A DNA stretch of 60,228 nucleotides, taken from CAYMUR01 sp964393615. Lineage in GTDB: Bacteria > Planctomycetota > Planctomycetia > Pirellulales > Pirellulaceae. Shown one piece after another: positions 18,559-28,900 of this stretch. The position numbers were made by a program, and so were the translations under genes. The DNA lies in the NCBI GenBank assembly GCA_964393615.1, contig CAYMUR010000023.1, forward strand, positions 1-60,228, written 5' to 3'. Each line of letters opens with the position of its first letter. The first letter of the stretch is position 1. The notes beneath the pieces are model-generated. The model did not search any database, had not been told where the DNA came from, and worked only from the letters and a program-made list of their open reading frames with translations.

Positions 18559-18857
18559 CCGATCAATCCTCCATGGTTACCAGAGTTTCGAGAAAATGGC
18601 GTTGTTTGCGAATGACCAGGTCGCTAGTGACTTTGTCGAGATCTTTGGAATGAAGTCCCTGGCATTAGTCGTTATCCCGATCGTGAGTGCTGAAAACGAC
18701 ACATAGATCTATCCTACCTAGGGTTCACTTGCCTGACAACAGTTTTTCCTGAAAGGCCAGCCGAGACGGGTTAACCTGGCGAATGATCAAGCCGTGCGAG
18801 GTAACGCCCGCTGGAGGATGCGTGGATTGGACCATCCCAGATTCTCGTTTTCCGGTG

Positions 18858-19916
18858 TCAGGTTTCTTTCCTAGTGGTCTGTCCTTCATCTCCGCGTAGT
18901 GAAACCCCGAACCCAATCCCTGGCGGTACCGAAACACGTCCATCAATAATCGAGGGCCAGCCTTCCAGGGCGTTGAACCAGGTTCTTGGCGATTCGGCGA
19001 GCGGTTGGGGGTCGACCGCGGCAATGGCCGGAATGGAGTACGGTTCTGAGCCCCGGTGCGGACAGACTCGGAGGCCTGCTGCTTCGGCTATTTCGTAAAT
19101 TTGTAGTAACGTAGTAAGCCCGCCACACCAGTTGATGTCAGGTTGTAAGATGCTGTGCATTTCATGGTCGATCAAAAACTCGAATCCTTCGCGAAGATAC
19201 TCATGTTCACCACCTGCTATTGGCACGGGACAAGCCTGGTTAAGTTCCTGGTAAGCCGCTGTGTCATTCGGAGCAACCGGTTCTTCGATCCAGTCGACCT
19301 GGTAGCCTGCAATGCGCTCTGCGACTTCTAGCGTTGATGTCACGTTCCATGTTCCAAAGGCATCGATCATCAAGCCTCGCTCGGGTCCCATGATTTCACG
19401 GACCTCTGCCACGTGATCCACGAGACGGTCCACCTCGGGTGGTCGTCCGAATCGCTCCACGTGGAGTTTCACGGCACGGAATCCGGCTTGGGCTGCTGAG
19501 ATCGCGTCTTTGGCAGTAAAGACGGTGGTGTAGGTTTCCAGTTTCTTCGGTGGCTCGCTGTTGCTGTTGAGAAGCGAAAAAATCGACTGATTTAACGTTT
19601 TTGCGTAGGCGTCCCAAAGGGCCAGATCGACACCACTGACCGCCATGACGACAACTCCTTTCCGGCCAAAAAACGATGTGAAACGACACATGGCGGCATG
19701 CAATTCACTGGGATGTGAGAATTCCTTGCCGACAACAGCGTCGCGCAGCACCGTTTCCACGATGTGAACCCCCGCCGGTCCGCCCCCACCAACCCCGTAA
19801 CCGTCGAAACCATCGTCTGTCTTTACTTGGACAATGATCTGTCCCAACTGAGTCCTCCAATCTGGGGGAGACCCGGGAGTGTCGGGTTGCCAGGATTTGA
19901 TTGCGATGATTTTCAT
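18858..19916 (-). CDS. Enolase-superfamily dehydratase (rhamnonate-dehydratase-like)
   Basis: A 352-residue mandelate racemase/muconate lactonizing family protein. The N-terminal capping domain is followed by a barrel with Lys150 in AVKLHVERFG, metal ligands Asp185 (MIDAFGTWN), Glu211 (WIEEPVAPND) and Glu237 (AGGEHEY), Asp260 in QPD, and His287 in CPHRGS. The GEH motif together with a later PHRG histidine resembles L-rhamnonate and related sugar-acid dehydratases, which remove water from aldonic acids to give 2-keto-3-deoxy acids. With a rhamnosidase-like gene nearby this is a plausible role, but acid-sugar specificity in this superfamily is easily mis-assigned. It is monocistronic here. Confidence 0.82.
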   Translation of the reverse strand: MKIIAIKSWQPDTPGSPPDWRTQLGQIIVQVKTDDGFDGYGVGGGGPAGVHIVETVLRDAVVGKEFSHPSELHAAMCRFTSFFGRKGVVVMAVSGVDLALWDAYAKTLNQSIFSLLNSNSEPPKKLETYTTVFTAKDAISAAQAGFRAVKLHVERFGRPPEVDRLVDHVAEVREIMGPERGLMIDAFGTWNVTSTLEVAERIAGYQVDWIEEPVAPNDTAAYQELNQACPVPIAGGEHEYLREGFEFLIDHEMHSILQPDINWCGGLTTLLQIYEIAEAAGLRVCPHRGSEPYSIPAIAAVDPQPLAESPRTWFNALEGWPSIIDGRVSVPPGIGFGVSLRGDEGQTTRKET

Positions 19917-21171
19917 GGAAATGAAGTCTTCCTCATGGCACGGCTGTCTGCAGTCACCGACCTGACCGTAGCAGTTTTTCCCTGCGCCGCCCTGTTGTCA
20001 GTGAAGAAACAGTACATGACTGAAAATAAGTTGTTGAAAATGGATGTATTCCAATGCATGGTATGCTGCCTGTTTTGGTGTGGAAACGGTTTGCTATGTT
20101 AGGCGAGGTAGACGATTGGGTGGTTTCACCGTCGTTAGATCGAAGAGGCATTCAGAATGTTCGCTGTTCACAAGCGAAAGTACGAATTGTCGAGCGTGTG
20201 AATCGCTTTTTTTGGTACCAGGATATGATTCGAACATTTCTGATCCCCGGTCGCGAATTTCCATCATACGGGACTTGTAGAATAAGGTATGGTAGCAAGG
20301 CGAGTGAAGGTGGGCGGGTAACTGAAAATGCTTTCGTGTTTGTAGGACGCGTTTGCTGACCAGATTGTTAATGCAACATCTTCTATTTCAAGCAAATTTT
20401 CAGATGCCTTGCGTAAGACCTTATCAGTGAAACAGGATAGGAGATAGTGCAAGACAAGAAGACGATTTCGGAGAATCTATCACGACGTTAAATATCATGA
20501 AAACAGGTAGTGGTTAGGCTGGCTTGTTACAGCAAGTGACCTTGTGGAAGAATTCTTGCAGTCGAAAATCACCTGCTGACGAGTGAACCTGACCCTGGTA
20601 TCTCCGCAGTGGTCTTACCAATGTCGAAAGCGCCAAAATTGGCAAATACAGTGTTGATTAATGGCCTTAGAGGGGGCGATACCGTGTTTTACGAACTCGC
20701 AGGGTAAAATGCTGCATTTGCCAGCCACCGTCCGTCATTTGATAAGGTGCCGATGCCTGGGAGGCCAGTACCGAATGGTTAGACCCACAGTGGCAACTGG
20801 GGCCTGCCGTTCGAAATCTAGGAAAAGCGGCAACGAGCGGGGCGCGTTTTTGTGCCAGTAGTGATATGAGGTTCGCGCAAGGATTCATAAAAAAAGGCAG
20901 GTCACCAGGAACGTTGTTTCATGGGAGCATGCTGGAGGCCAACGGAAAGCTCTGCTGGTTCCACTGTGGTGGGAACGTAGCGCGGTGTGACATGCTATTT
21001 TTCTCACAACATGGGAGGAAATCACCAGTATTTCTTGGGGGCGCTGCCATCGGTGGCGGTTTTAGTGTAGATTGTTTTCAACGAACCAATTACCGACGAT
21101 GCACAAGAAAAGGTGGCTGCTAAATCGTCGGAGGTTTTCACGACTCATATTGATGGTGACAGGAGAAGCCT
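19917..21171. other. Long intergenic region without recognised gene
   Basis: About 1255 bases between divergent genes. Short open frames occur in both strands, but none has a plausible start site plus protein-like composition. I see no tRNA cloverleaf, RNase P or SRP RNA signature. Composition is more AT-rich and irregular than in genes. It could hold decayed genes, or regulatory DNA for the enolase-superfamily and isomerase-like genes. Confidence 0.5.
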
Positions 21172-22068
21172 ATGTCGATGCAACGTCGTATGTTCTTGTA
21201 TTCATTGGGTCTGGGAGGGATTGCGACGGCAGCTTGTCGCCGTGCGACAGCCATTGCGCCGATCAAACGCTCGCAAACAAGTGGCTTGAAAATAAGTTTG
21301 GCAGCCTATTCATTGGGATCCTACTTGCAGAGAAAACCGGATCAAGACGGAGCGCTTGATTTGTCTGGATTCATTGACTACTGCGCTTCACTCGAACTGG
21401 AAGGTTCGGAGCTGACCCAGTACTACTTTCCTGAACTTGTCAGTAATGAATATTTGTACGGACTCAAGCGTCAAGCCCACTTGGCGGGATTAGATATCTC
21501 CGGCGGTGCGATTGGTAACCAGTTTACCATGGGGCCTGGGGATGCGTTGGATCAGCAAATGGCTTACACCAAAAAGTGGATTGAGCATTATGCCACATTG
21601 GGGGCACCCGTCATTCGTGTCTTTGCCGGTTTACCGCCAGATGGCGTGACGGAAGACGAAGCAATCAATCGTGCGGTGTTGGCGCTCAAAGAAGCCTGCG
21701 AATTTGCTGGACGACATGGCATCATGCTGGCGATCGAAAACCACGATTTTACTTCCAAGGTAGATCGCCTTTTGCGTATTGTCGAAGCCGTTGACTCACC
21801 TTGGTTCGGCGTGAACTTTGATTCTGGCAACTTAAGTCACAGCCAGGATCCTTATGCTGACATGGAACGCCTAGCGCCGTTCACCGTGAATGCGCAGCTC
21901 AAAGTTGGGGTTCGTTCGGCGAACGGGAATAAACCAGCAGATCTGCCGCGCATTGTCGATATTTTGCGTGAAGGTGGGTACGCGGGGTATCTTGTGCTGG
22001 AATACGAAAAAGGAAATCCCTATGAAAATATACCGCGTTATATCGATCAATTGCGAAAGCTGATATAA
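21172..22068 (+). CDS. Tat-exported sugar phosphate isomerase/epimerase-like TIM barrel
   Basis: The 298-residue protein begins with a twin-arginine-type signal (MQRRMFLYSLGLGGIATAA). It then has an AP-endonuclease-2/xylose-isomerase-like barrel: ISLAAYSLGSYL, LDLSGFIDYCASLELEGSEL, GIMLAIENHDF, WFGVNFDSGNLSHS and YLVLEYEKGN. The Glu of IENH, the Asp of NFDSGN and the Glu of LEYE are likely metal ligands. Planctomycetes have many such exported paralogs, thought to act on free sugars or inositols. The start is supported by an aggag six bases upstream. No partner gene is adjacent. Confidence 0.85.
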   Translation: MSMQRRMFLYSLGLGGIATAACRRATAIAPIKRSQTSGLKISLAAYSLGSYLQRKPDQDGALDLSGFIDYCASLELEGSELTQYYFPELVSNEYLYGLKRQAHLAGLDISGGAIGNQFTMGPGDALDQQMAYTKKWIEHYATLGAPVIRVFAGLPPDGVTEDEAINRAVLALKEACEFAGRHGIMLAIENHDFTSKVDRLLRIVEAVDSPWFGVNFDSGNLSHSQDPYADMERLAPFTVNAQLKVGVRSANGNKPADLPRIVDILREGGYAGYLVLEYEKGNPYENIPRYIDQLRKLI

Positions 22069-22451
22069 AACCCCTGATGTTACCATGCAAGTGGTCGCTT
22101 GTTGTGCGATCCGGGAGTTACAAAAATGGAAACTTGCGAGTAGGTGATCTGGTTCAGCGACGCTTTCGACAACGTCCAGTTAGCGGTCAGCCACTGCAAA
22201 ATTCCGGGTGAATTTGGATTCCCGGTCTATAATCTTTCTGGAGTCTATTTTGTAGGTGCTGTTTTTCTGGTTTGTGTGCCAGCGGATCCAATGGGTCACA
22301 GAATTCGCACAACTTCCGGTGACGGAGGTTATCGCTTGGGAAAACATAGGCTCGCTTGTTAAATCACTCCTTTCTGTGCGTGGTGCCAATGTCCACAATC
22401 GCCAAGGAGGCTAGGGATTGGCTGTGCCAAGGGATGGATTGATGCTTCTGT
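22069..22451. other. Intergenic region, nothing recognised
   Basis: A 383-base gap between two converging genes. It contains no convincing open frame, RNA or terminator hairpin that I can support. Confidence 0.5.
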
Positions 22452-23750
22452 TTAGCTGATATAGTTGCGCGTGACGTGGTTGTCACGGCCACCGATCACA
22501 GAGATGGCATCCAGCATCGTAGAGGGCGTTTTGCGATCGATGATGGTACATCCATCGATGACACAACGCTGGCAATTTCTCAGTTCAACACCACGGAAAA
22601 GTGGGTCAAGCACCTGGCAGTGTCCGATTGTCATGTCTTGACAGTTGTGCAGAGTGATGGCGGCTTCTCCACCTGGGCTGCCGTAACACAAGTGTTCTGT
22701 TTGTAAACCGGACAAAACACCGGCGGAGCACTCTACAAACTTTAACCCATCTTGTTGAGGAGCATTTTTGTCACTGCGCCAAACGAAGGTATTACTGCCG
22801 ATTGTGAATCCGTGACAACGTTCAAAGTAAACCGACAGTTCTTGGGAATCATAAATGGTATTTCCAGTCACGGCAATTCGCCTGCCATTGCGCAGGTCTA
22901 AGCCACGAGTCTGACTGCCAAGAACATTGCCGGTAATTGTCACGATTCGGTTAGAATGTTGGACAGGATCGGGACTTCCCCAGATTCGTACATTGGCTCC
23001 ACCCGGTTGAATCGTGGCTTGGAGCGTGTTACTGGCGATGGTTACTTCTGAAATAACGCCATCACGCGCATCCAGCCAGATTTCCGCTCCAAGAGGCTGG
23101 TTGCCCTGGTCCACTCCGGGATGGTTGTTGTATTCGATATCGTTGCCCGTAATCTGTAGGTTGTGGACATCGCCATTAAGTGACTTGATGCCAGATTTCT
23201 TGTTCCAGGAAATGTGATTGCCATGCACGTTGGTCTGGTGCAGGTTGCAGTTGTCAAAGAAGAGGCCGTGATGTGTGTTGTTGAGTAAGTGGCTGTCAGA
23301 AAGAATGAAATCGCGGTTTCGTTCTACTAAGTGGATACCGAACTTACATTCACGGACCAAGACATGAGAGATGACTGTTTTTGTCGTCTTGCGTAGCTCA
23401 ATACCCACCGCCTCGGGATGTTTGCCAACGACCTCGAATCCCTCCAGGATAGGCATTCGTTCCTGGTTCCAGGTTTCCTGCGTATAACTCTGGGGCTGAG
23501 CTGTTCCAGTGTGGTTTCCCAGAACGCGGAGGGCGGGTCCTGCTCCTTCCATGACAAAGCGAGACGCTCCACTTTTACCGCGAACACCGCCATATCCCTG
23601 GACGGTGGTATCGATGACCAGTGGGCGCGTAATGCGATAGCTTCCCTTCTCAAGTTCCAGGATGCCATCGCCAGATTCCAGGGCATGTTGCAGGGCTTGG
23701 GTGTCGTCTGTGGTTCCATCACCCACAGCGCCGAAATGATATACGCTCAT
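22452..23750 (-). CDS. Right-handed parallel beta-helix (pectate-lyase superfamily) protein
   Basis: A 432-residue protein opening with YHFGAVGDGTTDDTQALQHA, the signature of the Pectate_lyase_3 domain. It continues in regular coils with recurrent N and G turns (VHGNHISWNKKSG, LQITGNDIEYNNHP, VTGNTIYDSQELS, VIGGRDNHVTRNYIS). Such proteins bind or cleave acidic polysaccharides. Catalytic residues cannot be picked out by eye. There is no evident signal peptide in the frame from ATG 23750, so it may be intracellular or use an unrecognised leader. It fits the carbohydrate-processing theme of the neighbourhood. Confidence 0.8.
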   Translation of the reverse strand: MSVYHFGAVGDGTTDDTQALQHALESGDGILELEKGSYRITRPLVIDTTVQGYGGVRGKSGASRFVMEGAGPALRVLGNHTGTAQPQSYTQETWNQERMPILEGFEVVGKHPEAVGIELRKTTKTVISHVLVRECKFGIHLVERNRDFILSDSHLLNNTHHGLFFDNCNLHQTNVHGNHISWNKKSGIKSLNGDVHNLQITGNDIEYNNHPGVDQGNQPLGAEIWLDARDGVISEVTIASNTLQATIQPGGANVRIWGSPDPVQHSNRIVTITGNVLGSQTRGLDLRNGRRIAVTGNTIYDSQELSVYFERCHGFTIGSNTFVWRSDKNAPQQDGLKFVECSAGVLSGLQTEHLCYGSPGGEAAITLHNCQDMTIGHCQVLDPLFRGVELRNCQRCVIDGCTIIDRKTPSTMLDAISVIGGRDNHVTRNYIS

Positions 23751-24150
23751 GGTTTGCTCTCAAGAAATACACGTGCATCATTAGAATGGATCCATCCGGT
23801 CATCCAGAAACGATTCGACGGTTGGAGATTCAAAGGGGATGCTGCTGGACCGCGAGCCATATTGAATCAAAGGAATGAATTGGCAGTGGCTGCTGTAGAT
23901 CATTCGAAGGTCGATGAGTGTTGGTGAAAAGCGTTGCTGCAACATGACAGGCCAGAGGAGTTTCAGCACGGTATATGGTCAAACGCAAGGCTTTCTGTTT
24001 CTGGCATCGGCCATGAAGAGGTAAAGGGCTGATAAATGCCTCATAGAATGTTGTGCGAAACCTGGGCACCTGCAAAAGATTCGTGGCGTACCGGACTCAA
24101 TCTGGTGAGGACAACAAAAATATCAAAAAGAAGTTAATTACATCAATCGT

Positions 24151-24285
24151 CTACTCAGGTTTGGCTTTGACATGGCTGACTGGCGCTTCTGCTTCTTCTC
24201 GTTCTAATTCGGCAATGGATTTGAGTAGGAGCCTGGCTTGCTCCGGTGAGAGGTCTTCCGATTCTATTTGTTTTTCATCAGTCAT
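24151..24285 (-). CDS. Possible 44-residue acidic small protein
   Basis: ATG at 24285 follows an agggag ribosome-binding motif by eight bases and opens a 44-codon frame ending TAG at 24151-24153. The product starts MTDEKQIESEDLSPEQARLL and continues with a heptad-like LKSIAELEREEAEAP helix and a Lys-containing tail. It is strongly acidic, has no cysteine and is predicted mostly helical. The good ribosome-binding site and amphipathic helix make a real gene plausible. I do not recognise a family. It stands alone between the beta-helix and BASS genes on the same strand as both. Confidence 0.5.
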   Translation of the reverse strand: MTDEKQIESEDLSPEQARLLLKSIAELEREEAEAPVSHVKAKPE

Positions 24286-24730
24286 CTAGAATGCTCCCTA
24301 AATAGATTGGTTTGGTGTTCCTCCGATTTGCAGCAGCATAGAAGAAATGATGCATTGGGCCAAGAGCGTCGTGGTAGGTCCCCTCGATGAGGGCGTGCGA
24401 CAGCTAGCATTATGGGCAGTAGTAGTTTCTCTGGCTCGCTGCGACCGGCAGGGCCACCACGCATGTTGTGACTGGTGGTGTGAACCAATGATTGTTCTCA
24501 GACAGTTAGCCGTCATGGCAGGTCTAGCGTTGGGGCCATACGATGATGATGAAAACCCGGTGAACATGACGGATAGAAAATGGCAATGCTCGCTGAGCTT
24601 GTTGGTAAGACTGCCGCAAACTTTGCAGCCGCATCAGGAAATCGGTTTGGAAAGATTCCAGAAACCCTGCTGATGGAGCACTGGGCCCAGCGTCCTGACA
24701 GCTTTGCTCCTTGTGTCCTGGTGCCTCTGC
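24286..24730. other. Intergenic region, nothing recognised
   Basis: A 445-base stretch between the small-protein gene and the end of the BASS transporter gene. Several short frames overlap here on both strands, but none looks like protein and no RNA structure stands out. Confidence 0.45.
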
Positions 24731-25840
24731 TCAGGTTTCGTTCGGTCGTGAGCGCCACCAGGAGGCGAGCATCGAACCTGAAATATTCATCCAGGGTCCA
24801 AAGATCGCTGGCGCGATCGCTGCTTGGGTACTCTGTAAAGTATTGACGGCCAGGGCCGATGCCATGCCCCCATTTTGCAGCCCCACTTCGATTGCCACCG
24901 TGCGCCGCGTCGATTCATCCAATCCCAAGCACCAGGCACCCCCATAGCCCAGCAGATAACCGGCACTATTGTGCAGGATGGCAGTTGCGACCAGCGCCAA
25001 TCCGACCGTCAGTAATTGGTCGCGCGATAAGGCGGTAATGATGGCGATGATCACACAAATGGCGCTCATGGCCAGGTATGACAACAGCAGGTCCAGCCAG
25101 GGCCCACGCAATCGAAAATGTCGCAGAAGCCAGTTGGCAATCAGGCCAGCAATAATTGGTAGAATGATCAGTTTGACGATGCTCCACATCATTGTGCCAA
25201 CGGCAATTTCAATATATTGTCCAGCCAGAAACTTCATCAGCAAGGGAGTCAACAATGGCGAGACAATGGTTGAGCAGGCAGTCATGGTGACCGACAAGGC
25301 GACATTACCCCGGGATAAAAAGGTCATTACATTGGATGCGACACCGCCAGGACACGATCCGATTAACACCACTCCGGCTGCCACTTCGCCCTGGAAACCA
25401 AACAGGGTTGCCAAGCCTACTCCGACCAGAGGCATGATCGAAAATTGTAACGCCATTCCGATCAGTACGGCGCGGGGCATGGTAAGGACCCGCTGGAAGT
25501 CCGCCAAACTAAGCATTGCCCCCATGCCGAACATGATAACCTGAATTAAGGGGACAATGATTTTTTTCAGTTCGAAGTTACCGACACGCTGAAAAGGTTC
25601 GGGATAAAACAGGGCGGCTACCACGAACGCTCCCACCCAGAGGCTGAAGGTAAAGCCTCGCAAGTACGTGGAACAAAAGCAGGCGGTTGCCAGGCAGATG
25701 CAGGCTGCCACACACGTTAACCCGGTGAGAAGACGAGCCTCTCCCTCGGGTGCCAGCCAACCCATCGCTAGGAAGAGGCTGGTGAGAAACAGAAAAAGAG
25801 AACAGGCAGCACTTATGGTGGCGACAGTACTTCTCTTCAT
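24731..25840 (-). CDS. Bile acid:sodium symporter (BASS) family transporter
   Basis: The 369-residue membrane protein has about ten TM segments. It carries the two BASS crossover motifs, IGSCPGGVASNVMTFLSRG in the fourth-fifth helix region and AIEVGLQNGGMASALAVN near the C-terminus. An N-terminal extension of two to three extra TM segments precedes the core. Family members co-transport organic anions (bile acids, pantoate, pyruvate and similar) with sodium; the substrate here is not predictable. It lies 99 bases downstream of the macroglobulin gene on the same strand, so readthrough is possible. Confidence 0.9.
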   Translation of the reverse strand: MKRSTVATISAACSLFLFLTSLFLAMGWLAPEGEARLLTGLTCVAACICLATACFCSTYLRGFTFSLWVGAFVVAALFYPEPFQRVGNFELKKIIVPLIQVIMFGMGAMLSLADFQRVLTMPRAVLIGMALQFSIMPLVGVGLATLFGFQGEVAAGVVLIGSCPGGVASNVMTFLSRGNVALSVTMTACSTIVSPLLTPLLMKFLAGQYIEIAVGTMMWSIVKLIILPIIAGLIANWLLRHFRLRGPWLDLLLSYLAMSAICVIIAIITALSRDQLLTVGLALVATAILHNSAGYLLGYGGAWCLGLDESTRRTVAIEVGLQNGGMASALAVNTLQSTQAAIAPAIFGPWMNISGSMLASWWRSRPNET

Positions 25841-25939
25841 GGGGGTAACCTGTTTTTCGTTTGCGGTGGCTTGTCTAGTTTGTGAAGATCATGTAACAAT
25901 GGCTGAAAAATGCGGCTTGGTTGGAAAAGTGCTCTCTTT

Positions 25940-28900
25940 TCAATCCTGGATCTGCAATTTGAGCTCATCTGAGTTTCCGCGTAGCTCGGGTGCGTACATG
26001 GCAAAGGCCCGTGCCGGTAGCGCGCTGAACCTGCCAGGGATTTCGGCACGCAGACGGTACGCGACACTGTGGCGACCACGGGCTAACTGGCGGACAAAGA
26101 ACGCCGTTCGGTTGTCGCGCAGTTCCATGTAGGCACCCATTCCGTTACGTGTGTAACCGCTGCGCAGGTCAATCGGTTCAAAACCTGCGGGCTTCATATC
26201 CTCAAATATGAGGTATTCATAGTCGTTTTTGCTTTCTATTTCCAGTTCGACTTCGACCAGATCACCAGTTGTCAAGATGGACAGGTCTTCCAATCGGTGA
26301 CGCTTGTACTTTTCCACATGTTGGCGTATGGCCTGGCCGCGGTTCCCTGGGACAAGGGTTGTTTGGTCGATTGGTGTAAGCCGGTAGTAGGTGCGGTTTA
26401 CTTTGACTTCCAGGCCAGCACGGGAGATGGTGTCTTCTAACGAAAAATTTGTCAGGTAGGCATTAAAATAAACGGGGCCACGGCCGGTACGGCGCAGTTC
26501 GATTTCGTGACTGCCGTCGCGCACCGCCTCGCCGGTCAGAACGAACGAATTGTCAAAAGTGAATAAATTGTCAGGTGTGATTTCAACAGATTTTTCCAAT
26601 TTTCCATCGATAGAAAGGTGAACCACCATATGAGGGGAAAATTCATCGCTGGCTTTCAGGTAATCGGCGAATGCTTCGACGCACAGTGCCGTGTCACGTG
26701 TCGAAGACCAATACGTGGCATGCTTGCGATGATTGAGCAGGTATTTGACCAGGCGTGGTGCGGTTTCACCACGTGGTTCGATGACGGCCAGTAATTTTAA
26801 ATAGTAAGCGTTCGCCTCTGTTTCGTTGCCATACCAGGTCCACCAGGGTGAGTTGGCTGGTAACCGCAGATAAGCAGTTTCATTTTCAGTGTCTTGTACA
26901 AGATACTGTCGGATATTTCTTGCGAGCATGTCTCGTTGTGGAACCTGTCCTTGGCGATGTAAGGCAAGACCCAACATCGCTTTGCTGTAAACGGCAAGTT
27001 GATTTCGGTCCCGGTAAAGAAATTCACTCATCGGAAGCTGGTTGATTCCTGCATCCACAAGGATCAAATGGACCATCGCGTCCAAGTTGTCAGCGTGGTG
27101 TTTTTTCGGGCGTTTGTTGTCCTGGCCCCAGTTTTTGATTCGGGCAATCTGCTCTTGCTGGTAGCGTTTCAGCCAGGCAATTCCCTTGTCGAGGACATGT
27201 GGGACAAGGCTCACGCCGTTCAGTTCGGCAAGTCGTAGTCCACGGACAACGGTGGCAGTGGTATGGGGCCAGCTGGCTTCGCTGTGCCCGTTAAACCAAC
27301 CCCAGCCACCGTCAGGATTCTGCATTTCAGTCAATCGTTTGACCCCTTCTTTTGCCATCCGCATGACTTCGTGTTTATCAAAAACCGGATTCTTCTTGGA
27401 GCGTTCCCCGTTCCTGGGTCGGCTGGCAGTGTTGCCGATTTCCTGGGCATTGAGGTTGGTCCGTTTGTCTCGAATGGCGGCTAAATCGAGGTTCATTTCC
27501 AATAAGATATTTTGAGTGATGACGGTGGGTAAGAATCGGTTTAATGTCTGTTCCGTACAGCCGTAAGGATAAGCGGCGAGATAAGGCAGTGCATCGACCA
27601 TGGCGCCGGCCAACGTTGGCGAAAATCTGATCTCGAGCCGGCTTTCGGCAACGCGACGCTCCGAGGGTACCTGGAAGGTCAGGCGACTTGTTTCCTGGTT
27701 CGGCCTGAGCGTGCCGGCCCATGATTCGGTCTTGAGCATGCCGTGGACATAACTGGGGAAACGCATCTCCACGGCATCTGACTCTTCGTTCGTTCGTGCG
27801 CTCATGCGGACCAGCGCCATGCCTTCCTGGACGACGCGAACTCGCCAATTAACACGCTGTTCACCTCCAGGTGCAATCGTCACTTGTTGAGTGGTCGTAT
27901 CGAGGACTTCCAGTTCGTTGCCGGGTAATTGAAGTTCCACGCTGACGGTCTTGGCACGGTCCAGGTAATTGTGGACGTTTGCTGATAGAACCACTTCGTC
28001 TTTTTGGATAAAATAGCGTGGAGCCTGGAGTCGAACGATCAGGTTTTTTCGCGTGATGATTTCGGCCGATCCCATTCCAACCTTGGTCCCGTGACTCATG
28101 GACCACACACCGATTTTCCAGGTGGTAAGGTTTTCAGGCATCTGCAGCGTAATGTTGGCGAGGCCTTGATCATCGGTCTCTAACGCACCGATCCAGAGGG
28201 CCGTGTCTGCAAAATTGCTGCGCACGGTCGGTTCCCTCAAGGTGCCATCCTGAAAAGATCCGTCGGGAGGTGCGTCGAATGCGACCTCTTGGTCGCTGCC
28301 TGCTGCGTCCGCAGAAGCACTGACTGCAAGAGCCTTCTGAAGGAGAGGGCGTTTCATGGCGCGGCGTAACTCGTGGGCTGCGCCGGGTGCTTGCTTGCCG
28401 GTGAAACCGTTTGCCTGATCAAACTGGTGGGCCACTCCGGCACCGAAAATTCCTATCGGTTGAAGAGTCGGCTGTTTAGGGGGCGGTCGGTTGTGGAAAT
28501 AGCGGTCCAGACTGCTGACCGTAGAAGCTTGATGACGCCGCCGCCACTTCCAGAAAAACTCCCGAATATCACCAATGTTACTACCGCCGGTGATAGACTC
28601 GACGGATTTGTCGTAGACGGAGACGACGGTCGAACCAACCACCGGTTTCCCAATAAAGTCGGTCAAACGGAGTTGAATAGTGGCTTCTTCGCCAGGTTGT
28701 AACGTGGCCGCCGAGGGTAAGACATCGACATTGACGACGCGCTTTTCAGGAGGCACGATGATTTCTTTTGTTTCTGAATGGACTTTGCCGTCAGAAACCG
28801 TGATGGCCTCTATAAAAAAATTAGGCATATCACGTTTTGCTACGGTAATCTCCGCAATCGTACTTTTGCCATTTAAACGCAGTATTCGGGGAGCAAGATA

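Noticed and set aside
20200..20260. tRNA-like T-arm motif (gattcgaac)
   Set aside because: No matching acceptor stem, anticodon arm or CCA-type end could be found around it.
19917..21171. Several short open frames in the long gap
   Set aside because: None has a good start region plus protein-like composition, and they overlap each other on both strands.
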